Of a stretch of 14,530 nt of DNA, positions 1 to 5,621 are shown one piece after another. A program made the position numbers and the translations under genes. Origin of the DNA: Cyclobacteriaceae bacterium (GTDB lineage: Bacteria; Bacteroidota; Bacteroidia; Cytophagales; Cyclobacteriaceae); NCBI GenBank assembly GCA_028279155.1, contig JANQST010000503.1, forward strand, positions 1 through 14,530, given 5' to 3'. Below the pieces are notes generated by a model, which saw nothing but the letters and a program-made list of their open reading frames with translations, searched no databases and had not been told where the DNA came from. Each line of letters starts with the position of its first letter. Position 1 is the stretch's first letter.

Positions 1-1
1 A

Positions 2-787
2 GATTCCTTGATTAGTTCAGAGACATTGGTCAAAGGCGACTGGACAGGAAAGGTTCAACAGGGTGACAGCATTTTCATATCCATGTCCGAGGGCTATGCT
101 GAAAACTTGAATGTTGATATTGGTGATGAACTCCTCTTCAATGTTCAAGGTGCTTTAGTAAAAACCTATGTTGGCAGCCTAAGAGAAATCGATTGGAGAA
201 GAGTTCAAACAAACTTCCTGGTACTATTTCCGGAGGGCGTACTCGAAAAAGCACCGCAATTCCATGTATTGATCACACGTATAGATCGGACAGATGTATC
301 GGCTCGTTTTCAGCAGGCGGTCGTTCAGCAATTTCCGAATGTCTCCATCATCGATCTGGAGTTGATACTAAAGACCCTGGAAGATATCCTGGGTAAGGTC
401 GCTTTTGTGATCCAGTTTATGGGTCTATTTAGTATTGGCACCGGATTGGTTGTAATGGTTAGTGCGATCATTTTGAGTCGTTTTCAACGAATGCAGGAAA
501 ATGTGCTTCTTAGAACGCTTGGGGCGGCTAAACATCAGCTTTGGAAAATAATTGCCGCAGAATATTTTTTCCTAGGTGGATTAGGGGCAATTGCTGGCCT
601 GGCATTGGCAACACTCTTCACCACACTTTTAGGACGCTTTGTATTTGAATTTGTTTTCGTACCCAACCTAATGCACATGAGCATCATCTTTTTGGTGGTC
701 ACTTTTGCTAGTGTCATGGTAGGCTTGCTGAATAGCCGTAACATCATCCGCCATTCACCACTGGAGGTATTGAGAAATGAGCTTTAA
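2..787 (+). CDS. ABC transporter permease, FtsX family (C-terminal part, 5' truncated)
   Basis: The frame is open to the left edge, so this is the last roughly 260 residues of a larger permease. A soluble periplasmic-type region (about the first 125 visible residues, beta-rich, with the phrase ISMSEGYAENLNVDIGDELL) is followed by three hydrophobic helices at about residues 131-156, 183-208 and 223-243 counted from base 8. Between helices one and two lies the typical FtsX cytoplasmic loop, ENVLLRTLGAAKHQL, and the protein ends with PLEVLRNEL, a usual end for this family. FtsX-type permeases of the YbbP/LolC kind work with an ATPase to move or extract substrates at the inner membrane without forming a classical import channel. 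The next gene begins 8 bp after the stop, so the two are probably co-transcribed. The ATPase gene would be expected upstream, outside the window. The substrate is unknown. Confidence 0.9.
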   Translation, partial: DSLISSETLVKGDWTGKVQQGDSIFISMSEGYAENLNVDIGDELLFNVQGALVKTYVGSLREIDWRRVQTNFLVLFPEGVLEKAPQFHVLITRIDRTDVSARFQQAVVQQFPNVSIIDLELILKTLEDILGKVAFVIQFMGLFSIGTGLVVMVSAIILSRFQRMQENVLLRTLGAAKHQLWKIIAAEYFFLGGLGAIAGLALATLFTTLLGRFVFEFVFVPNLMHMSIIFLVVTFASVMVGLLNSRNIIRHSPLEVLRNEL

Positions 788-795
788 ATTAGAAT

Positions 796-1494
796 ATGGA
801 ATTACTGAGTTTTAGAAATTTCTATTTCGCGATTGGTTTGTTAATCATATCGGCATGCTCTAAGCCGGTGGATCAAAAAGAAACATCCTCACAAACACCT
901 CAAATACAAGAGAAAGCTCAAGAAGAAAAGCCTAAGAAAACGATCCTTTTCTTTGGAAACAGCATCACCGCAGGCTATCAATTGGATATGGATGAAGCGT
1001 TTCCCGCCCTAATCCAAAACAGGCTGGACTCACTGGAGTTTAATTATCAGGTGATCAATGCTGGATTAAGTGGTGAGACGACCGCAGGAGGAATGAGTAG
1101 AATTGAGTGGGTATTGAATACGGTGCCGGATGTGTTTGTACTAGAACTTGGAGCCAATGATGGGTTGAGAGGATTGCCATTGGATGCAAGTAGAAAAAAC
1201 CTCCAGGATATTGTTGATGCAGTGAAAAAAGCGAATCCAGAGGTTAAAATTATTCTGGCTGGGATGCAGGTTCCGCCAAACCTAGGACAGGACTACACAC
1301 AAGCATTCAGAGAAATTTTTCCCGAACTGGCTAAAAGCAATAGTGCCACATTGATACCATTCATTTTAGAAGGAGTGGCTGGAAATCCGGAGCTTAACTT
1401 AAGTGATGGCATTCATCCCACCCCGGAAGGCCACATGATTTTAGCGGAGACAGTTTGGAAATATCTTGAGCCATTGCTTGAGAAGGCTTCCTGA
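796..1494 (+). CDS. SGNH/GDSL hydrolase lipoprotein, TesA-like arylesterase/lysophospholipase
   Basis: A 232-residue protein. Residues 1-21 are a lipoprotein signal ending in ISAC, with Cys21 the probable lipidated residue, followed by a Gln/Glu/Lys-rich linker to about residue 48. All four SGNH blocks can be seen: block I FFGNSITAGY with nucleophile Ser56 (GNS instead of the usual GDS), block II Gly93 in AGLSGETT, block III GAND with Asn121, and block V DGIHP with Asp204 and His207. The family hydrolyses esters, thioesters or lysophospholipids. Here it would act in the periplasm or at the outer membrane, anchored by lipid. It starts 8 bp after an FtsX permease, echoing the E. coli neighbourhood of tesA with ybbA-ybbP, so a joint role in handling lipid or hydrophobic compounds is plausible but inferred. 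No Shine-Dalgarno sequence is seen before the ATG. Confidence 0.93.
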   Translation: MELLSFRNFYFAIGLLIISACSKPVDQKETSSQTPQIQEKAQEEKPKKTILFFGNSITAGYQLDMDEAFPALIQNRLDSLEFNYQVINAGLSGETTAGGMSRIEWVLNTVPDVFVLELGANDGLRGLPLDASRKNLQDIVDAVKKANPEVKIILAGMQVPPNLGQDYTQAFREIFPELAKSNSATLIPFILEGVAGNPELNLSDGIHPTPEGHMILAETVWKYLEPLLEKAS

Positions 1495-1563
1495 TCAACA
1501 AAGTCAGAACCGAAACCAAGAACCAATTGCTAACTTTTCTTGTTGCAATTCAAACCCTCAAGA

Positions 1564-2283
1564 ATGGCCAATTATTGTGACCCAGTAACAGGAATTTGCA
1601 CTCCCTCTTCACTACAAGAACTAAGTTCTATTGGAACGAACGAAATCGCGGATCGGCAAGAAATCATTTATATCGGTGATCCCATGTGCTCCTGGTGTTG
1701 GGGGATTTCACCATCGCTTATCCAATTAAGAGACCATTTTATACCTCAGAAAATTGCCTTTCGAGTGGTTGTCGGTGGATTGAGACCTGGAGGAGGTGAA
1801 GCCTGGGATGATGATATGAGGAATTTTTTACGTCATCACTGGGAGCAGGTAGAGTCAGCCAGCGGTCAGCGGTTTGGCTATGATTTGCTCGAGCGGGATG
1901 AATTTAATTATGACACAGAACCTTCTTGTCGAGCGGTGGTTGTAGCTCGCCCGATGGTGAAGGAAAAAGAAATGGAGTTCTTCGAAGCGATTCAGCGAAA
2001 ATTCTACGTCGAATCTCAAGATCCTACCGAGCTGTCCTTTTATGAAAGTATTTGCAAAGAATTCAACATTGATTTTGCAGCATTTAGTAAAGGGTTCGAG
2101 AGTGAAGCGTCCAAAAAAGAAACGATGGAAGAATTCCAATTGAACAGGCGTTGGGGTGTAAGTGGTTATCCTACCATGGTTCTGTTAAACAACGACAAGC
2201 TGCACATGATTGCACACGGATTTGCTTCTTTTGAGCGAATGGTGGAAATAACCGAACACTGGCTGTCGAAATCTGAAGTGTAA
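1564..2283 (+). CDS. DsbA-family (FrnE-like) thioredoxin-fold oxidoreductase
   Basis: From the ATG at 1564 the protein has 239 residues. An upstream in-frame TTG at 1540 would add eight residues, but the ATG is the more usual codon and the extension has nothing recognisable. The beta strand EIIYIGDP leads into the redox motif CSWC (Cys42, Cys45), an alpha-helical insertion covers about residues 55-190, and the thioredoxin cis-proline follows in VSGYPT (about Pro203). No signal peptide is seen, so this is probably a cytoplasmic DsbA-like protein of the group that includes FrnE, not the periplasmic disulfide catalyst. A second cysteine pair, Cys5 and Cys12, lies in the N-terminal YCDPVTGIC. The substrate is not known. 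The gene begins 69 bp after the esterase gene, with no terminator between, so read-through is possible. Its stop is one base from the stop of the opposite-strand gene. Confidence 0.9.
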   Translation: MANYCDPVTGICTPSSLQELSSIGTNEIADRQEIIYIGDPMCSWCWGISPSLIQLRDHFIPQKIAFRVVVGGLRPGGGEAWDDDMRNFLRHHWEQVESASGQRFGYDLLERDEFNYDTEPSCRAVVVARPMVKEKEMEFFEAIQRKFYVESQDPTELSFYESICKEFNIDFAAFSKGFESEASKKETMEEFQLNRRWGVSGYPTMVLLNNDKLHMIAHGFASFERMVEITEHWLSKSEV

Positions 2284-2284
2284 C

Positions 2285-2467
2285 TCAAGAAAGCACTCGG
2301 GAGGGAAACAAAAACAATGCTCTTATAAATTTCAATATACCTTCTACCGCAAAGCCGAAGATCCGGAACGGAATGCTCAAAAGCCATAAAAACGGAAACA
2401 GAAAAAGCACCAGAAGGGCAAGTGGCCAGCAAAAAACGAGAAGAATCAACCAGAGCAATATTTTCAT
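2285..2467 (-). CDS. small hydrophobic membrane protein, 60 residues
   Basis: A 60-residue protein that is almost all Leu, Phe, Ile and Trp: a first helix at about residues 3-31 with the phrase FCWPLALLVLFLFP, a short turn with SIPFR, then an amphipathic second helix ending RALFLFPSRVLS. Small proteins of this look are, as I recall, common hypothetical proteins in Bacteroidota, which with the clean ATG makes a real gene likely. An overlapping 101-residue frame on the same strand (2166-2471) runs into the DsbA gene and looks like a shadow. The gene is convergent with the DsbA-like gene with a single base between stops. No function can be assigned. Confidence 0.65.
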   Translation of the reverse strand: MKILLWLILLVFCWPLALLVLFLFPFLWLLSIPFRIFGFAVEGILKFIRALFLFPSRVLS

Positions 2468-2514
2468 ACAAAGAGCTTACGAAATTCCAGATACGATGTT
2501 AGGCTTCCCAAGGT

Positions 2515-2540
2515 GTCATCCTGAACGCAGTGAAGGATCT
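2515..2540. repeat. dispersed palindromic intergenic repeat (VILSEAKDL-type)
   Basis: The sequence GTCATCC, twelve bases, AGGATCT has a 5-bp outer stem (ATCCT at 2518-2522 with AGGAT at 2534-2538). It translates as VILNAVKDL on one strand and RSFTAFRMT on the other. This is a variant of a very common intergenic palindrome that appears in databases as the false peptide VILSEAKDL / RSFASLRMT across Bacteroidota and other phyla. That identification rests on recognising the motif from memory. It sits in the 106-bp gap between the YHS gene stop and the start of the small membrane protein gene, both on the minus strand. Confidence 0.7.
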
Positions 2541-2573
2541 AGTTGAATTCTTTGTGCGCTCAGTGGTAAGACA

Positions 2574-3008
2574 CTACTCCAACACCTTGGGCCAATTTGC
2601 ATTCGCAAGTTTTATAAACTCAGACTGGTTGGCTTCCCACTTCTTTTTTATTCCCTGGCTGTAATTGAGATACAGCTTACCATCGACAATCTTCCAGGCT
2701 TCCGGGCTTACACGATAGGTGTATCCTTGTGAAACAGCATACGAACAGTATCCTCCAAACTGTGGAGCAAAAGCTTCAGGGTTTTCTTTAAATAACTCAA
2801 GGTTTTCTTCACTTGAAAAATGCCAGGTGGCATCCATCCAATCGTATGAGAATTCTTCTGACCCTTGTGTTGGGTCGCCTGATTTGAAATACGCTACAGG
2901 ATCATAACCTTTAATTGCCCCTGCCTTTGTACTGAATACGGGGCTTTTTTGAGCATAGCTTGATCCAGCAATGATAAGTGTGATTAAAAGATGTGTGGTC
3001 TTTTTCAT
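2574..3008 (-). CDS. exported YHS-domain protein (downstream copy of a tandem pair)
   Basis: From the ATG at 3008 the protein has 144 residues: a signal peptide MKKTTHLLITLIIAGSSYA cleaved before about Gln20, then a YHS-type domain. Its hallmarks are GAIKGYDPVAYF (residues 30-41), TWHFSSEENLELF (61-73), FGGYCSYAVSQGY (84-96) and AWKIVDGKLYLNYS (104-117). Cys88 is encoded by TGT. Homologues of this group are often annotated as YHS-domain (seleno)proteins because some carry selenocysteine at the GGYC position. An earlier in-frame ATG at 3122 was rejected because it would overlap the upstream gene and place 38 unrelated residues before an obvious signal peptide. The YHS domain is linked to metal binding in other proteins; the role of the stand-alone exported form is unknown. 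About half the residues match the neighbouring copy, so it is a tandem duplicate. Confidence 0.88.
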   Translation of the reverse strand: MKKTTHLLITLIIAGSSYAQKSPVFSTKAGAIKGYDPVAYFKSGDPTQGSEEFSYDWMDATWHFSSEENLELFKENPEAFAPQFGGYCSYAVSQGYTYRVSPEAWKIVDGKLYLNYSQGIKKKWEANQSEFIKLANANWPKVLE

Positions 3009-3013
3009 CAAAC

Positions 3014-3021
3014 CAAAGGTA
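3014..3021 (-). promoter_or_regulatory. possible -7 box TAnnTTTG before the downstream YHS gene
   Basis: Read on the minus strand, TACCTTTG fits the Bacteroidota sigma-A -7 consensus TAnnTTTG. It ends 5 bases before the ATG at 3008, which would put the transcription start at or next to the start codon. A TTG lies 24 bases upstream, slightly too far for an ideal -33 element, and inside the preceding terminator stem. It would explain how this gene is transcribed despite that terminator, but the match may be chance. Confidence 0.3.
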
Positions 3022-3030
3022 GAAAGGCAG

Positions 3031-3068
3031 AAATAAAAAATGCCCCAATGAACTACTTCAATGGGACA
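3031..3068 (-). terminator. intrinsic terminator after the upstream YHS gene
   Basis: On the minus strand a 12-base arm (complement of 3057-3068), a 4-base loop GTAG and a second 12-base arm (complement of 3041-3052) form a stem with one T-T mismatch and one G-U pair, followed directly by TTTTTTATTT. The wobble pair works only in minus-strand RNA; on the plus strand it would be an A-C mismatch. The direction therefore fits termination of the upstream YHS gene, 27 bases past its stop codon. Confidence 0.75.
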
Positions 3069-3094
3069 CTTGTCTTTACAATAACATTCGAAAA

Positions 3095-3538
3095 CTAATC
3101 CAGGCCTACTAATCCGGGCCAATTTTCCTCAGCTTTGTCAATGTACTTATCTTGATATTTTTCCCAATTACGCTTCACACTTTCATTGTAATTGAGGTAT
3201 AATTTACCATCGACAATCTTCCAAGCTGTGGGATCGATTTTAGCTGTGTAGCCCTGCGCTACTGAATAGGCACAATAGCCACCATATTGAGGTGCATACT
3301 TTTCAGGATTCTTTGAAAAAAGATCCATATTTTCCTGGTTCACAAAAAACCAGGTAACATCTTTCCATTCCAATGAATATTCTTGAACCCCTTTTACAGG
3401 CTTGTTTTCCTTAAAATAAGCCACAGGATCATATCCTTTGATCGCTCCATCTTTATCTTGATAATAGTAACTTTTCTGTCCATAGGAAAAGCAAAAGGTG
3501 AGTGCTAATGCCAATGTTAGAAACAATTTATTTTTCAT
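3095..3538 (-). CDS. exported YHS-domain protein (upstream copy of a tandem pair)
   Basis: A 147-residue protein with signal peptide MKNKLFLTLALALTFCFSYG, probable cleavage before Gln21, then GAIKGYDPVAYF (31-42), VTWFFVNQENMDLF (61-74), YGGYCAYSVAQGY (85-97) and AWKIVDGKLYLNYN (105-118). Cys89 is a normal TGT codon at the site that is selenocysteine in some relatives. The C-terminal tail is charged and helical (KRNWEKYQDKYIDKAEENW). It probably acts in the periplasm, perhaps binding a metal or small ligand, but no partner is visible. It is the first gene of a tandem pair on the minus strand, separated from the second by a terminator, so the pair can be regulated separately. A 19-base dyad lies 30-48 bases before the ATG. 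Confidence 0.9.
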   Translation of the reverse strand: MKNKLFLTLALALTFCFSYGQKSYYYQDKDGAIKGYDPVAYFKENKPVKGVQEYSLEWKDVTWFFVNQENMDLFSKNPEKYAPQYGGYCAYSVAQGYTAKIDPTAWKIVDGKLYLNYNESVKRNWEKYQDKYIDKAEENWPGLVGLD

Positions 3539-3567
3539 GCTGCTGATTATTAGTGAGTGAGTATTTT

Positions 3568-3586
3568 TTTCACCTGAGAGGTGAAA
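3568..3586. promoter_or_regulatory. 19-base perfect dyad upstream of a YHS gene
   Basis: TTTCACCT-GAG-AGGTGAAA is an exact 8-bp inverted repeat with a 3-base centre. It lies 30-48 bases before the ATG at 3538, where an operator or a 5' leader hairpin would be expected. In the minus-strand direction it is followed by a run of A, not T, so it does not look like a terminator for that strand. On the plus strand it is preceded by seven T, also not a terminator arrangement. Its role as an operator is inference. Confidence 0.45.
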
Positions 3587-3940
3587 GTCATAGATAGTTG
3601 CTTGTTTTAATTCATTCCATATATACTAACGCATAGGATAACATTTTACCCTACTGATGAACGATAGCCAACTGTTATAAGTACAGCTATCGACTAAATT
3701 CCCCTAAAAGTGGTTGGCGATTTGAGTTAGCTCTATCAAGATCATGCAAGACCAAAAATTGATTTAACTCAATTGAAGCTCAAAGTTAGCTATTTGTTGT
3801 AAAATACAACAGGATGAGTTGGTCAATATTGAAGTCAATTATTGTCCTTCTACGGCAGTATCCAAGATTTTCTGTGGTTCAGATAGATTATTATCACAGC
3901 ATATGCATCATTACTAAGGAAGCACTTTTTGGTGGTTGAA

Positions 3941-3978
3941 AATAGATAAAAGGAACACTTAAGTGCTCCTTTTTTTGG
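3941..3978 (-). terminator. intrinsic terminator after the DinB-fold gene
   Basis: Read on the minus strand, AGGAGCACTT followed at once by AAGTGTTCCT (3951-3970) forms a stem closed by a 4-base loop with one G-U pair, preceded by an A run and followed by TTTATCTATTTT. The G-U pair would be an A-C mismatch in plus-strand RNA, so the hairpin is best formed in the transcript of the DinB-fold gene, whose stop is at 3986. Confidence 0.8.
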
Positions 3979-3985
3979 ATTTGGA

Positions 3986-4600
3986 TTAGCCAGGAAATTG
4001 TGAATGCTCGAGAACTTCATCTAATTGCTTAACATGACGTTCAGTATGAGCAGAAATGAAAAGCAACCAATGGTACCCATTCACTTCACCAATGGGCCCA
4101 AAATTTTCATAGTAAGCTTTTAGAGGCCTTTTAACAGATTTTACATACTCATAAGTCTCCTTGCGCCTTTGTGTAAATGCTTCAATGAATGCCTCAGGTG
4201 ACTCAAATGATCCGGAAGGTGAAACCGGTTCAGGTGCTTTAAACTTTTCTCTCCTACTCACAATAAATTCGATCATTTCCTCAGCTTTTTCTTTGGATCC
4301 CAACATCTGATCAGGCTTGTACTCTTTTTCAACAATTCCTTCTACTCTTTTAAGCACAACAGCCTCAGCCTTTAAAATGTGTTCGGCTATCTCTGCCGGG
4401 GACCACGTTTCCGGGTTGGGCTTGTAGCGCCACTGATCGTCAGTAAGTGACTCAATCTTTTTGATTAAGGATGTTCTGGTCTTTTTAAGGTAATTGTTGA
4501 TCTCTTTTCGATCAGACTTGGTTAAGGAACCATCCTCAGGTTTGAATGAGAAGCTGTAAAGAAACGTACTCAACAGCAACATTGTCATTAGTTTTTTCAT
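3986..4600 (-). CDS. exported DinB-fold protein (putative metal-dependent enzyme)
   Basis: A 204-residue protein: a hydrophobic N-terminal signal (about residues 1-19, MKKLMTMLLLSTFLYSFSF), then a four-helix DinB/DUF664-like domain. Helix one carries TRTSLIKKIESLTDDQW, followed by PETWSPAEIAEHILKAE with His74, and near the end YHWLLFISAHTERHVKQLDEV with His177, His185 and His189. His74, His185 and His189 match the three-histidine metal site of the DinB superfamily, whose best known members are thiol transferases using bacillithiol or mycothiol. The substrate here is unknown. A signal peptide is unusual for a family that is mostly cytoplasmic. The gene has its own terminator downstream and starts 98 bp after the stop of the LytTR regulator gene on the same strand. 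Confidence 0.85.
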   Translation of the reverse strand: MKKLMTMLLLSTFLYSFSFKPEDGSLTKSDRKEINNYLKKTRTSLIKKIESLTDDQWRYKPNPETWSPAEIAEHILKAEAVVLKRVEGIVEKEYKPDQMLGSKEKAEEMIEFIVSRREKFKAPEPVSPSGSFESPEAFIEAFTQRRKETYEYVKSVKRPLKAYYENFGPIGEVNGYHWLLFISAHTERHVKQLDEVLEHSQFPG

Positions 4601-4665
4601 ATACGTATTTTTTTAACAAGCCTACGTTTAGGAAAAGCTGATAAATCAGTTGAGACAATGAAGTT

Positions 4666-4683
4666 TTGGTGAATGGTCACCAA
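4666..4683. repeat. short inverted repeat between the LytTR and DinB-fold genes
   Basis: TTGGTGA-ATGG-TCACCAA is a 7-bp perfect stem with a 4-base loop, 15 bases past the stop of the LytTR regulator gene. There is no T run on its minus-strand 3' side, so at best it is a weak terminator or an mRNA 3' hairpin; an operator for the DinB-fold gene is the other possibility. Confidence 0.4.
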
Positions 4684-4698
4684 TTCAAGGATAAATGG

Positions 4699-5517
4699 TC
4701 ATTCCGGGGATAACCAGTCTTTAATGGTTCGCTTCTTATACCTACTTACCATAATAGGATTTTCACAGTTTTTAATTCGAACCAAAACTTTGTTGTTGAT
4801 ATCGTTTTGTAGAGAAAGAACACAATCTCTTGAAATAATAGTTTGCCTATTAGCTCTAAAAAATTTGTTGGAGAGAGTAGACTCAATTTCATTGAGTGAA
4901 TCATATTGAGTGATAACTTCCTTTCCATCCGATGTTACAAGAAAAATGATATTGTTTTTGTGTTTGAAATAAGCGATTTCTGACTCATCGAATTTTAATA
5001 GTTCATTATTCCTCACAACCGAAATTTGATTAACACCGGAATTTCTGGCAAGTCTGTTTAGCGTGATTGGCCTGTTGCTCTTATTGGTCATTCCATAGAA
5101 AATAAACACTCCTGTCTCAATTAGAGAGATCATGAGGCACACGCCAAGAAGACCCACAAACCGAAAGGGGTTCATGATAAACTGAAACAGGGCCATTTGA
5201 ACAATCGTTAGAAGCGTGAAAATTACGGTGCACGCGAGTAAGTTGGTCCGTATCACCATCCAGATGTTAATCAACTCGAATTTTCTCCAGTTTTCCTTCT
5301 TTTGTAATCGTCGGTAGTTCCAGCAGTTAGTTTCACAAATAAATAATCCATAGATCACGAAAATGGAGAACGGAACAAGAGGAAAGCTATAGTCAGAAGT
5401 AAATGGTAATCGTTGATAGGAAATGAGATGTGTCATCAGAAATGCCAACACCACCATTAGCAACCGCCGAATTGTATCCTCACGTGAAGTGATCCTTACA
5501 AGTAAAGAAGAGCTCAT
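4699..5517 (-). CDS. membrane-anchored LytTR-family transcriptional regulator
   Basis: A 272-residue protein. The N-terminal half has four hydrophobic helices at about residues 17-33, 46-61, 92-111 and 118-142. The C-terminal part (about 163-268) is a LytTR DNA-binding domain: ISVVRNNELLKFDESEIAYF, then DGKEVITQYDSLNEIESTL, then FFRANRQTIIS and VSRYKKRTIKDWL, the usual end of this domain. There is no response-regulator receiver domain, so it belongs to the stand-alone membrane-bound LytTR proteins common in Bacteroidota, thought to pass a membrane signal directly to DNA. The neighbouring divergent PhzF-family gene and the downstream DinB-fold gene are its nearest candidate targets by position only. 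LytTR sites are usually paired short direct repeats, which I could not identify with certainty in the 104-bp divergent gap. Confidence 0.9.
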   Translation of the reverse strand: MSSSLLVRITSREDTIRRLLMVVLAFLMTHLISYQRLPFTSDYSFPLVPFSIFVIYGLFICETNCWNYRRLQKKENWRKFELINIWMVIRTNLLACTVIFTLLTIVQMALFQFIMNPFRFVGLLGVCLMISLIETGVFIFYGMTNKSNRPITLNRLARNSGVNQISVVRNNELLKFDESEIAYFKHKNNIIFLVTSDGKEVITQYDSLNEIESTLSNKFFRANRQTIISRDCVLSLQNDINNKVLVRIKNCENPIMVSRYKKRTIKDWLSPE

Positions 5518-5621
5518 ATCTCTTGTTTAACCAGCCAGTTCCAGAAACTGCCAATACTTTTACATGAACGGAGGTGAATTAACTTGAGGAAAAAACGTTA
5601 TTGATTACAAACCACAAAATC
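5518..5621. promoter_or_regulatory. divergent promoter region between the LytTR and PhzF-family genes
   Basis: The 104-bp gap must hold the starts for two opposite transcripts. Visible are a short dyad CAGTT-CCAGA-AACTG (5536-5550) and, on the plus strand, a strong GGAGGTGA at 5570-5577. The latter is too far from the ATG at 5622 to serve it, but is well placed for a TTG at 5584 that opens a six-codon frame ending at 5604. No good TAnnTTTG box was found on either strand. Confidence 0.45.

Larger units (their letters stand above)
3539..3985. other. 447-bp intergenic stretch without a convincing gene
   Basis: AT-rich DNA between the upstream YHS gene and the DinB-fold gene. It holds, from left to right: the dyad at 3568-3586, an inverted pair TTGAGTTA (3722-3729) and TAACTCAA (3765-3772), a small perfect hairpin TGTTGTA-AAA-TACAACA (3795-3811), and the DinB-gene terminator (3941-3978). 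The longest open frame I noticed on the plus strand is 41 codons (3814-3939), with no recognisable feature. No tRNA or known riboswitch shape was seen. It could hold a small RNA or a decayed gene, but nothing in the sequence proves either. Confidence 0.6.

Noticed and set aside
2166..2471. 101-codon minus-strand frame overlapping the 60-residue membrane protein
   Set aside because: It runs about 120 bases into the DsbA-like gene and shows no domain, while the 60-residue frame has a coherent hydrophobic pattern.
3009..3122. N-terminal extension of the downstream YHS protein to an ATG at 3122
   Set aside because: It would read through a terminator, overlap the upstream gene and bury a typical signal peptide behind 38 unrelated residues.
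3814..3939. 41-codon frame on the plus strand in the long intergenic stretch
   Set aside because: No ribosome site, no motif, and ordinary length for chance in AT-rich DNA.
4673..4909. 78-codon plus-strand frame opposite the LytTR regulator end
   Set aside because: It is antisense to the conserved DNA-binding domain and starts inside a hairpin.
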